The position numbers and the translations under genes were made by a program. A stretch of 12,525 nt of DNA from JALNZF01 sp049793155 (lineage in GTDB: Bacteria; Nitrospirota; UBA9217): the NCBI GenBank assembly GCA_049793155.1, contig JBARBN010000130.1:1-12525 (forward strand), written 5' to 3'. Each line of letters opens with the position of its first letter. Positions within the stretch are counted from its first letter, which is position 1. This document shows positions 1 to 6,364 of the stretch, piece by piece. The notes below the pieces were generated by a model. That model was not told the origin of the DNA, made no database searches, and saw nothing but the letters and a program-made list of their open reading frames with translations.

Positions 1-1
1 G

Positions 2-70
2 GTTGAGACAGTCGATCGGGATCTGATCTTAACCATGAAAAGTCTTGACAGTGCAGGGATGTTGGTGTAA
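2..70 (+). CDS. Possible C-terminal tail of an upstream gene (partial)
   Basis: One forward frame is open from the left edge to a TAA at 68-70 and reads VETVDRDLILTMKSLDSAGM followed by LV and stop. The other two forward frames stop at once (TGA at 4-6) or by about base 26. The short peptide looks like ordinary protein, but 22 residues are too few to assign a family. It could be the end of another gene of the same locus or chance. The predicted promoter for the next gene lies inside it. Confidence 0.25.
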   Translation, partial: VETVDRDLILTMKSLDSAGMLV

Positions 71-73
71 TAT
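45..73 (+). promoter_or_regulatory. Sigma70-type promoter upstream of the ketoreductase
   Basis: A perfect -35 hexamer TTGACA (45-50) is followed by exactly 17 bases and then TAATAT (68-73), which matches four of six positions of the -10 consensus, including the first two and the last. The following 100 bases are AT-rich compared with the genes. Transcription would start near base 80, giving a leader of about 155 bases to the ATG at 238. It is the only convincing promoter I see and may drive the whole run of genes. Spacing and match are seen directly; activity is inferred. Confidence 0.55.
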
Positions 74-74
74 T

Positions 75-94
75 CAGACCTTTGCAGACCTTTG
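75..94 (+). repeat. Perfect tandem 10-bp direct repeat at the predicted transcription start
   Basis: CAGACCTTTG occurs twice back to back (75-84 and 85-94), directly after the -10 hexamer. Its 10-base period is one helical turn, which would suit a protein binding one face of DNA across the start site. It could also be a chance slippage duplication. Confidence 0.5.
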
Positions 95-237
95 TAAAAA
101 TTATCTGAAAACGCCTGAAATATTCCATGGTTAGAGGAAAAATTTTCAGTAGGAAAGTGATGCTTTAGACAGCGTTTTTCATGCTGTTTGATGACCGATC
201 AGCAAAGGTCATGAGGTCGGGGTATCCGTGTCATTAT

Positions 238-972
238 ATGCAAAATAAAACACAAAAAATCGCATTGGTCGTCGGTGGAAGTCGGGGGATAGGACGTGCA
301 ATAGCCCTCAAACTGGCAAAGTCAGGTTTCACCATCTGGCTGACATATAAAGGCAACCATGAAGCGGCGCAAAAAACGAAGACAGAGATAGAATCATCGG
401 GAAGCGCCTGCGAACTGATCCCGTTCGATGTCTCGAGTTATGAAGAGACCGAATCAGCATTGGGCGAGCGCTTGGAAAGCCAGTCACCTGAGATTCTCGT
501 GTACAATTCGGGGATCTCCCGGGACAATCTTCTTATGTGGATGACCAAGGACGAGTGGAACTCGGTCCTCGCCACAAACCTTAACGGGTTCTTCAACGTG
601 ACCCGTGCGGTGGTCTTCGCGATGCTGAAGGCGAAACGGGGACGTATCGTCGTTGTTTCGTCCGTATCGGGACAGATCGGCCAGGCAGGACAGGTCAACT
701 ATTCAGCGTCAAAGGCCGGCCTGATCGGTGCGGCAAAGGCGCTCGCGCGCGAGGTCGGGAGAAAAAACATATTGGTGAATGTGGTGGCGCCGGGGTTTAT
801 TGAAACGGAAATGACGGAAAAGATCCCGAAGGAACAGATCCTGCCCTTGATACCGTTGAATCGCCTGGGCAGCATCGATGATGTGGCTGCGGTAGTGAAT
901 TTCCTGTGCGCGGAAGAGCATATGTATATTCATGGGCAGGTGATCGGCATCAATGGCGGACTCGCGATGTAG
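238..972 (+). CDS. fabG: 3-oxoacyl-ACP reductase, FabG-type short-chain dehydrogenase
   Basis: NADPH-dependent reduction of 3-oxoacyl-ACP to 3-hydroxyacyl-ACP in the cytoplasm, the ketoreduction step of each elongation round. With the start at 238 the protein is 244 residues, the usual FabG length. It has the Rossmann glycine motif GGSRGIG (13-19), Asn114 in the NLNG segment, and the catalytic Ser142, Tyr155 and Lys159 (NYSASKAG). The conserved PGFIETEMT lies downstream and the chain ends INGGLAM. An upstream ATG at 181 would add 19 residues without family resemblance, and one at 211 would add 9. No strong ribosome binding site decides between them, so length and homology favour 238. A gap of 216 bases with inverted repeats separates it from the next gene, so co-transcription is likely but not certain. 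In aryl polyene loci this role is taken by ApeQ. The SDR family call is firm; the pathway assignment rests on context. Confidence 0.93.
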   Translation: MQNKTQKIALVVGGSRGIGRAIALKLAKSGFTIWLTYKGNHEAAQKTKTEIESSGSACELIPFDVSSYEETESALGERLESQSPEILVYNSGISRDNLLMWMTKDEWNSVLATNLNGFFNVTRAVVFAMLKAKRGRIVVVSSVSGQIGQAGQVNYSASKAGLIGAAKALAREVGRKNILVNVVAPGFIETEMTEKIPKEQILPLIPLNRLGSIDDVAAVVNFLCAEEHMYIHGQVIGINGGLAM

Positions 973-1004
973 CGGTTACCAGTGATCTTTATTTTCAGGC
1001 GACA

Positions 1005-1065
1005 GCAAGAGCCTCTTTTGATGACGAATAGTTATCCCGAAGTGATTAACGATAGAGGCTCTTGC
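1005..1065. repeat. Perfect 12-bp inverted repeat with 37-base loop
   Basis: GCAAGAGCCTCT (1005-1016) is the exact reverse complement of AGAGGCTCTTGC (1054-1065). There is no T-run after the right arm, so it is not a standard intrinsic terminator. Nine bases of the left arm (1009-1017) can alternatively pair with 1176-1184, which contains the ribosome binding site of the next gene. Confidence 0.6.
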
Positions 1066-1075
1066 AAAACTGGTT

Positions 1076-1159
1076 GTCATCCCCGAGTGCCTCTGTCGGG
1101 GATATGGTTTTTCATGCCGTGAGAACCGGATTCCCGCTCAGAATTGCTGCGGGAATGAC
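1076..1159. repeat. REP-like palindromic intergenic element (GTCAT...ATGAC)
   Basis: The outer ends GTCATCCCC (1076-1084) and GGGAATGAC (1151-1159) are complementary apart from one G:T-type position. Inside are two perfect hairpins: ATCCCCGA/TCGGGGAT (1079-1086 with 1096-1103) and ATTCCCGC/GCGGGAAT (1130-1137 with 1149-1156). This form, with GTCATTCCCG-like ends, resembles a dispersed repetitive element found between genes in many environmental Gram-negative genomes. It contains no ORF of its own. Confidence 0.65.
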
Positions 1160-1188
1160 GGGTGGGGACACTTGCAAGAGGCTCGAAA

Positions 1189-2685
1189 ATGAACAAATAT
1201 GACGATATAGTGGTCGGGAGCGGCATCAGCGGCCTGACCATGACCCTACTCCTCGCGATGAGCGGCCATCGCGTGTTATTGCTCGAAAAAAGCCCGCATA
1301 TCGGCGGCTCACTTGCGCGATTTTCCAAGAGAGGGATCCCGTTCGACACGGGGTTCCATTTCACGGGCGGGCTTCACGAGGGCGGCATACTCTCGGATAT
1401 CCTGAGGTTCCTCGGGATCCGCGACTCCATCGAGCCGATCTATTACAACGATACCTTCAAAAACCGGTTTGTTTTCGAAAAAGCCGGCCGGACGTTCGAA
1501 CACCCCAGCGGGATCGAGAACATCAAGAGGCAATTCAAAGGCTACTTTCCGGGCGAGGCGAGCGCCATAGACCGGTATTTTGAAAAGATACTTTCTGTCT
1601 GTCGTCGAAGCCCTTCTCTCAATATCCATGAAAACAATATCACGTTTCCCAACCTGGATGAGGATTATATCTCACTTGACGCGGTACTGAAGGACCTGAC
1701 CGCGGATGGACTTCTGCGTGGCCTCCTGTCGGCGTTCGCGATGTGCTACGGCGTGCGGCCGGATGAAATGTCCTTTGCCAATCACAGCAGAATGATGCTC
1801 AGCTTTTACGAATCCTTTGCCTGCGTAAAGGACGGCGGCGATGCATTTGTCAATGCCTTTCAGAAAAGGTTCAAGGAATACAACGTGGAGGTCCGCTGCG
1901 GGACGTACCTCACGGAACTTGCAGACATCACCGACAGCAAAGTGGGCCGTTTTATCCTGAACACGGGAGAGGAAATTACCTCGGACACGTGCATTTTCAC
2001 AATCCATCCCAAAGAAATATTAAAAGTCCTGCCCGCAAAGCATTTCAGCAGGGCCTTTGCGGACCGCATTGGGAGATTCGAATCGTCGGTGGGTTTCTTT
2101 TCTGTTTTCGCAACGCTCAAGCCGGGGACCCGTGACCCGTATCCGGACGCCGCAGTAACGTCGCTCTTTCCGATCGAGGATGTGAACCGGCTGCTTGATC
2201 CTGCTTACCAAGGTGGTCCCGCCGTGGTCGTCATCAAGTCCACGGGACTTGACGGCGCGGGGAAATCGGTTTGCATCCTTGAACCCGCACACTCGGAACA
2301 GGTAATGCCCTGGAGCGGGTCCCGAAGGGGGAAAAGGCCCGGGGAATATCTTGATTATAAAAAGCATCGTATCATGGAGATCATGGACCATGTATACGGC
2401 GTCTATCCCGCGTATCGGGAGAGTCTTGATATCGTCGATGCGGCATCCATGTTGACATTCAAAGAATACCTGAACAGTCCTGACGGCAGTGCCTACGGCA
2501 TCAAGCAGAAGATGGGACAGTTCAATCTTATCGGGAAACTCCCGCTGCACAACTTGTACGCGGCGGGACAAAGTTCTCTCTTGCCGGGGATCACCGGGGC
2601 CATGATGTCATCTCTCATTGTGGGCCGCTCGGTAGTGGGCAAAGAACAGTACGGCAGGCTGCTGAACCGGGCATTATGTCATTAA
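1189..2685 (+). CDS. FAD-dependent oxidoreductase, phytoene desaturase / carotenoid isomerase / retinol saturase-like
   Basis: A 498-residue flavoprotein of the CrtI/CrtISO/retinol-saturase superfamily. The N-terminal dinucleotide-binding fold has GxGxxG at 10-15 (GSGISG), the ribose-binding Glu33 and the following GG at 39-40. The C-terminal FAD motif around 456-478 reads LYAAGQSSLLPGITGAMMSS, as in this superfamily. No membrane segment is apparent. I chose the ATG at 1189 over a GTG at 1162 because AAGAGG (1176-1181) sits seven bases upstream and the fold starts at once after it. The gene overlaps the ketosynthase by 10 bases. Family members desaturate, saturate or isomerise polyene chains, so here it probably adjusts double bonds of an ACP-bound or released polyunsaturated chain. 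Similar enzymes occur in flexirubin-type and proposed ladderane gene sets. Family is confident; substrate and direction are unknown. Confidence 0.88.
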   Translation: MNKYDDIVVGSGISGLTMTLLLAMSGHRVLLLEKSPHIGGSLARFSKRGIPFDTGFHFTGGLHEGGILSDILRFLGIRDSIEPIYYNDTFKNRFVFEKAGRTFEHPSGIENIKRQFKGYFPGEASAIDRYFEKILSVCRRSPSLNIHENNITFPNLDEDYISLDAVLKDLTADGLLRGLLSAFAMCYGVRPDEMSFANHSRMMLSFYESFACVKDGGDAFVNAFQKRFKEYNVEVRCGTYLTELADITDSKVGRFILNTGEEITSDTCIFTIHPKEILKVLPAKHFSRAFADRIGRFESSVGFFSVFATLKPGTRDPYPDAAVTSLFPIEDVNRLLDPAYQGGPAVVVIKSTGLDGAGKSVCILEPAHSEQVMPWSGSRRGKRPGEYLDYKKHRIMEIMDHVYGVYPAYRESLDIVDAASMLTFKEYLNSPDGSAYGIKQKMGQFNLIGKLPLHNLYAAGQSSLLPGITGAMMSSLIVGRSVVGKEQYGRLLNRALCH

Positions 2686-3902
2686 AACGAGTCGTGATAA
2701 CAGGTATCGGCGTGGTTTCGCCTTTCGGCAACGGCCTGATCGCCCTGATGAAGGGTATCGAGGAAGGCCGGAGCGCTGTGCGGCGCATGGAGGGATGGGA
2801 CCGGTATATCGGTCTGCACAGTCTCGTCGGGGCAACGGTCGACATCCAGGACGAGAAACGGATCCCGAGACAGAAGCGGCGTTCAATGGGACGCATGAGC
2901 ATCTTCGCGGCACAGGCCGCTGACGAGGCCATCGCTGATGCAGGTATCTCCCTTGCTGGAGAAGACCTGTGGCGGATCGGCTGCGTCATTGGTTCTACCA
3001 TGGGGAGCGCTAAAAGCATCAACGATGCCTTTGAGACCATGCTCCCCAACAAGGACCTGAGCCGGCTGAACTCGACCATGTTCTTTCAATGCATGTCGCA
3101 CACGGCAGCGGTGAACGTGGCACAATACCTGGGACTGAACGGCACGATCATGGCGCCGGCCGCTGCATGCGCATCGGCCCTTCATGCCATCGGCACGGGT
3201 TACGATCTGATCAGGCTCGGGAGGCAGGACGTCCTGCTCTGCGGCGGGGCCGAGGAGCTCCACCCGACGGTAACCGGGTCTTTCGACATTCTTTTCGCGA
3301 CATCGACAAAATACAACGATGCGCCGAAGAAAACCCCCCGGCCATTTGACAAGGACCGGGACGGTCTGGTCTGCGGGGAAGGCAGCGGTCTTGTGGTCCT
3401 CGAAGACTACGAGCGCGCGATCAAGAGGAACGCAAAGATCTACGCCGAGATCACCGGCTACAGCACCACGGCGAATGGTCTTCATGTAAGCCAGTCGAAC
3501 AGGGAATCCATGGTGGTCTGTATGCGGCAGGCGCTTCGTGACGCTCGTCTTCAGTCCGCGGAGATAGATTATATCAATGCCCATGCTACGGCTACCATTC
3601 AGGGGGACCAGGAGGAAGCAGAGGCCATCGCGGAAGTCTTCGGGTCGGCAGTTCCTGCCAGCAGCCTGAAGGGGTATATTGGCCATACGCTCGGTGCTTC
3701 AGGGGCCATTGAGCTGGCTGCCTCGCTCTCGATGATGGAACGGGGCGTGATCTACCCGACGCTGAACCTGGACACGGTGAGTCCGGACTGCGCCGGGATC
3801 AATCACGTGATGCAGCCGCTCAAGAAGCAGATCAGGACGATCCTGAAGAACGGGTTCGCCTTCGGCGGCATCAACGCGGCGCTGGTGTGCAGGAAAATAT
3901 AA
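2676..3902 (+). CDS. Beta-ketoacyl-ACP synthase, FabF-like
   Basis: Decarboxylative Claisen condensation that extends an acyl chain by two carbons from malonyl-ACP. The 408-residue length fits FabF. The thiolase fold carries the complete active site: nucleophile Cys165 (AAACASALH), His303 (NAHATAT) and His338 (KGYIGHTLGASGA), with Lys332 before it. The gate and FabF-type signature FDKDRDGLVCGEG lies at 224-235, and the C-terminal FAFGGINAAL is typical. The first His motif has Ala where most FabF proteins have Gly (usually NAHGTST), a mild departure. The start ATG overlaps the end of the oxidoreductase gene by 10 bases. It is the only ketosynthase in the window, and the separate chain-length-factor partner found in aryl polyene loci is not here. 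It could lie outside, or this enzyme may act alone. Enzyme class is certain; chain length is unknown. Confidence 0.93.
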   Translation: MSLKRVVITGIGVVSPFGNGLIALMKGIEEGRSAVRRMEGWDRYIGLHSLVGATVDIQDEKRIPRQKRRSMGRMSIFAAQAADEAIADAGISLAGEDLWRIGCVIGSTMGSAKSINDAFETMLPNKDLSRLNSTMFFQCMSHTAAVNVAQYLGLNGTIMAPAAACASALHAIGTGYDLIRLGRQDVLLCGGAEELHPTVTGSFDILFATSTKYNDAPKKTPRPFDKDRDGLVCGEGSGLVVLEDYERAIKRNAKIYAEITGYSTTANGLHVSQSNRESMVVCMRQALRDARLQSAEIDYINAHATATIQGDQEEAEAIAEVFGSAVPASSLKGYIGHTLGASGAIELAASLSMMERGVIYPTLNLDTVSPDCAGINHVMQPLKKQIRTILKNGFAFGGINAALVCRKI

Positions 3903-3915
3903 AATTATCAGAGGA

Positions 3916-3932
3916 CCGATACGGCCTATCGG
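3916..3932 (+). promoter_or_regulatory. Small hairpin in the ketosynthase-ACP gap
   Basis: CCGATA (3916-3921) and TATCGG (3927-3932) are perfectly complementary around a 5-base loop, in the 49-base gap between ketosynthase and ACP. No T-tract follows, so it is not a terminator. A processing or mRNA-stabilising role that would set ACP level apart from the ketosynthase is possible but unproven. Confidence 0.35.
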
Positions 3933-3941
3933 ACGGATACC

Positions 3942-3948
3942 GGAGGAG
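3942..3948 (+). promoter_or_regulatory. Strong ribosome binding site of the ACP gene
   Basis: GGAGGAG lies three bases before the ATG at 3952, with GGAGG five bases away. It is the strongest Shine-Dalgarno sequence in the window, consistent with ACP being needed in excess over the enzymes that use it. Confidence 0.7.
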
Positions 3949-3951
3949 TGC

Positions 3952-4218
3952 ATGATCGATCAGGAAATCATCAACAAGATCAACAAAGTGTTCGAGGAAT
4001 CCTTTGAGATCGAGAAGGAGCGTCTTGTACCACCGGCGCATATCTTCACCGACCTGGGACTCGACAGTCTTGATATCGTCGACCTGGTGGTCGCGCTCCA
4101 GAACACCTTTGGCGTCAAGATCAGGAACGAGGAAAAGGTCAGGGACATCCGGACGCTTCAAGATATCTACCAGTTCATTTCCTCGCTGAAGAACGAGGAA
4201 GACAAGAAGAGCGCCTAG
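3952..4218 (+). CDS. Acyl carrier protein
   Basis: An 88-residue acidic helical carrier that holds the growing chain as a thioester on 4'-phosphopantetheine. The attachment motif is DLGLDSLDIVDLV with Ser39 as modification site, followed by helix II and a conserved downstream segment. Length and lack of a signal peptide fit a free-standing cytoplasmic type II ACP. A dedicated ACP within the locus, separate from the housekeeping AcpP, is normal for aryl polyene-like pathways, which usually have two; only one is seen here. It sits 49 bases after the ketosynthase and 2 bases before the acyltransferase. Partners should be the ketosynthase, ketoreductase, ligase and both hotdog enzymes. It must be activated by a phosphopantetheinyl transferase, which is not in the window. 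Confidence 0.93.
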   Translation: MIDQEIINKINKVFEESFEIEKERLVPPAHIFTDLGLDSLDIVDLVVALQNTFGVKIRNEEKVRDIRTLQDIYQFISSLKNEEDKKSA

Positions 4219-4220
4219 CG

Positions 4221-4970
4221 ATGCTGTCCCGGCTGAAACTGCTTCTTCTGAACATGTATTTTTATACGTTCTTTTTCCTGTTCTCCGCGATCTCGATACC
4301 GGTGCTGACGATCATGGTCGCAATTTCAAGGATATTCCTGTCTCACCGCCGGACCATGAAAAGGTTTCGCCGCGCCATCAGCTGGTATGGGATAATTATC
4401 ACGTCCATCCCGTATCCATTTATCAGGCTCCGGTATGAGGATCGTGAAAAGAAAGGCGCAGAAGAGCCCTACATCTTTGTTTGCAACCATCGTGCGGCAT
4501 CCGACGCGTTCCTCATGTGCGTGCTTCCGCACGAAGTGGTCCAGATCGTGAACGTCTGGCCTTTCAAAATACCGGTACTCGGACTGTACGCAAGGTTTTC
4601 CGGGTACCTGAACATCAGGATGATGTCGCAGGAACAATTCCTGGCGCAAGCGACGAAATTGCTTGTCGATGGCGTCTCGATCATTTTCTTTCCCGAAGGT
4701 ACGCGTTCGGCAAGCAGGACCATGGGAAGTTTTCACGGGGCCGCATTTCGTTTGGCGCTTGCTTCCAAGGCGGCCGTTGTCCCGCTCTGCATCACCGGGA
4801 ACGAGGACATCCCCCCCAAGGGATCGCTGCTACTGCGTCCGGGTACGATACGAGTCCGCAGATTGCCTGCCATCACCTGGGATGAGTACAAGGACCTGAA
4901 TGCCTTCGCCTTCAAGAACAGGGTGTGGCATATCATTGATAAAGAGCTGTCCGTCATGGAAAACGAGTAG
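4221..4970 (+). CDS. 1-acyl-glycerol-3-phosphate acyltransferase-like (LPLAT/PlsC family)
   Basis: A 249-residue membrane-associated acyltransferase. A hydrophobic N-terminal segment (about 7-36) probably anchors it in the inner membrane. The catalytic block I is NHRAASD (89-95), with His90 and Asp95 forming the H-X4-D pair. Block III is FPEGTRSASR (157-166), with EGTR binding the acceptor phosphate. The late conserved block VPLCITGNEDI (187-197) follows. The gene starts 2 bases after the ACP stop, so the two are probably translationally coupled, which suggests the ACP-bound chain is its donor. In aryl polyene loci such enzymes are thought to attach the chain to a glycerol or sugar acceptor. 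The acceptor here is not identifiable. A role in ordinary phospholipid synthesis is less likely given the context. Confidence 0.88.
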   Translation: MLSRLKLLLLNMYFYTFFFLFSAISIPVLTIMVAISRIFLSHRRTMKRFRRAISWYGIIITSIPYPFIRLRYEDREKKGAEEPYIFVCNHRAASDAFLMCVLPHEVVQIVNVWPFKIPVLGLYARFSGYLNIRMMSQEQFLAQATKLLVDGVSIIFFPEGTRSASRTMGSFHGAAFRLALASKAAVVPLCITGNEDIPPKGSLLLRPGTIRVRRLPAITWDEYKDLNAFAFKNRVWHIIDKELSVMENE

Positions 4971-4975
4971 TGAGA

Positions 4976-5047
4976 TTGTCACCCTGAGCGAAGCGAAGGG
5001 TCTGGTAACAGTATAAAAAAGATTCTTCGCTGCGCTCAGAATGACAA
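4976..5047. repeat. REP-like palindromic element before the ligase gene
   Basis: The arms 4976-4998 and 5025-5047 are complementary at 20 of 23 positions (TTGTCA...CTGAGCG / CGCTCAG...TGACAA) around a 26-base AT-rich loop. The GTCACCCTGAGCGAAGCGAA-type sequence is a recurrent intergenic repeat in many environmental bacterial genomes. It fills most of the 89-base gap between the acyltransferase and the ligase and ends 12 bases before the ligase ATG. No U-tract follows on either strand, so it may stabilise or process mRNA rather than terminate it. Confidence 0.7.
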
Positions 5048-5059
5048 ACCGGGTACCGT

Positions 5060-6364
5060 ATGATCGAATTCAACCGAAATAATAAACTGGAGTTCTGCGC
5101 TCCGGGGGAGATCAGGGAGGTTCAGGAAGGGCTGCTGAAAAAGCATGTCCAATATTGCTCGGACCATTCCCCCTACTACCGTCAGTTGTTCCGTGAGAAG
5201 GGGATTGACGCCGGAACAGTTACCCTCAACCGGTTGAAGGATCTGCCTCTTACGGACAAAACCGCGCTCAGCCTTGCAAATGACGATTTTCTTGCCGTTC
5301 CGCCGTCGCAAATAGTGGACATCGTGCTGTCCTCGGGGACCACAGGCAAGCCGACGAAGATGATTTATACCGAGAACGATCTCAGGCGGCTTGCTTACAA
5401 CGAAGAGATCTCCTTCAGGAGCTGCGGATTGACGCGGGACGATATTGTTCTCCTGACCTGTACCATGGACCGCTGCTTCATCGCGGGCCTGGCGTATTTT
5501 TCGGGTGTCCGGAGCCTGGGGGCGGCGGCCGTCAGGAACGGCTTGAGCAGCGTGGACAGCCATCTCGAGATCATTCTGCGGTTGAAACCGACGGCCATCG
5601 TGGGTGTGCCGACGTTCCTGCTCAAGCTTGGACAGTTCATGAAATCGCAGGACATCGATCCTCGCGGGGTCGGCGTCGGAAAACTGATTTGTATCGGCGA
5701 ACCGATCAGGGACCGCTCACTCGCATTCCTTCGGATCGGAGAAAGCCTGGAAGCGGTCTGGGGCGCGAAGATCTATTCGACCTACGCCTCCTCGGAGACC
5801 ATCACCTCGTTTTGCGAGTGCACTGCCCAGCGAGGCGGACACCTGCATCCCGATCTCGCGGTGGCGGAGATCGTGAGCGACCAGGGCGAGGTACTCCCTC
5901 CCGGTGAACAGGGAGAGGTGGTGATAACGCCGCTGGCGATCGAAGGCATGCCCCTGCTCAGGTTTAAAACCGGCGATATCAGTTTTATCATTGATGAGCC
6001 CTGCGCCTGCGGACGGCATTCGCAGCGCCTGGGTCCCATCCTCGGGAGAAAGAAGCAGATGATCAAGTTCCGCGGAACGACGCTGTATCCCAATTCGCTG
6101 TACACGGTCCTGGATTCGTTCCCCGGGATCAGCGAATACTTTGTAACCGCAACAAGCGACTATGACCTTTCCGATGTGGTCAGGGTCACTGTCGCCGTGA
6201 AAGATCCGTCCTGCTCCGCCGACGTGATCATGGATAAGCTGCAGGCGCACCTTCGCGTGAGGCCTGAAGTGATCATCGCGAGCGAGGAGAGCGTGAAAAG
6301 TCAGGTATACACCGGGAATTCCCGGAAGTTAATTCGTTTTGTGGATAAGAGAAAGAAAATATGA
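5060..6364 (+). CDS. Adenylate-forming ligase, phenylacetate-CoA ligase (PaaK)-like
   Basis: A 434-residue member of the ANL superfamily, of PaaK-like length and order. The ATP-binding loop is SSGTTGKPTK (91-100). The adenine/aryl-pocket region has YASSET (242-247), and the ribose-binding motif is RFKTGD (301-306). The PaaK-like C-terminal domain starts near CACGRHSQRLGPILGR (315-330), and Lys423 in GNSRKLIRF is a candidate catalytic lysine. It should activate a carboxylic acid as acyl-AMP and pass it to CoA or directly to the ACP, supplying the starter unit. This matches the role of ApeH/XanA2-type ligases in aryl polyene pathways, though those belong to another ANL branch. The start has only a weak ribosome binding site because the repeat element runs almost up to it. 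Its stop overlaps the radical SAM gene by 4 bases (ATGA). The substrate, aromatic or aliphatic, cannot be told. Confidence 0.88.
   Translation: MIEFNRNNKLEFCAPGEIREVQEGLLKKHVQYCSDHSPYYRQLFREKGIDAGTVTLNRLKDLPLTDKTALSLANDDFLAVPPSQIVDIVLSSGTTGKPTKMIYTENDLRRLAYNEEISFRSCGLTRDDIVLLTCTMDRCFIAGLAYFSGVRSLGAAAVRNGLSSVDSHLEIILRLKPTAIVGVPTFLLKLGQFMKSQDIDPRGVGVGKLICIGEPIRDRSLAFLRIGESLEAVWGAKIYSTYASSETITSFCECTAQRGGHLHPDLAVAEIVSDQGEVLPPGEQGEVVITPLAIEGMPLLRFKTGDISFIIDEPCACGRHSQRLGPILGRKKQMIKFRGTTLYPNSLYTVLDSFPGISEYFVTATSDYDLSDVVRVTVAVKDPSCSADVIMDKLQAHLRVRPEVIIASEESVKSQVYTGNSRKLIRFVDKRKKI

Noticed and set aside
1005..1065. Intrinsic terminator after the ketoreductase
   Set aside because: The 37-base loop and lack of a T-tract after the right arm do not fit.
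1076..1159. CRISPR repeat unit or attachment site
   Set aside because: There is no periodic spacing or repeated unit with spacers, and no integrase gene; the palindromic layout fits a REP-like element.
973..1188. A second promoter before the FAD oxidoreductase
   Set aside because: TTGATG and TTGCAA-like hexamers occur, but none has a fitting -10 sequence at 16-18 bases.
2020..2571. Minus-strand frame of 183 codons opposite the FAD oxidoreductase
   Set aside because: Same reason: antisense shadow without domain or start signals.
2883..3686. Minus-strand frame of 267 codons opposite the ketosynthase
   Set aside because: The + strand carries a complete FabF active site here; the antisense translation shows no family features.
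4976..5047. Intrinsic terminator
   Set aside because: The stem is long, but no T-run follows on either strand and the downstream genes continue in the same direction.
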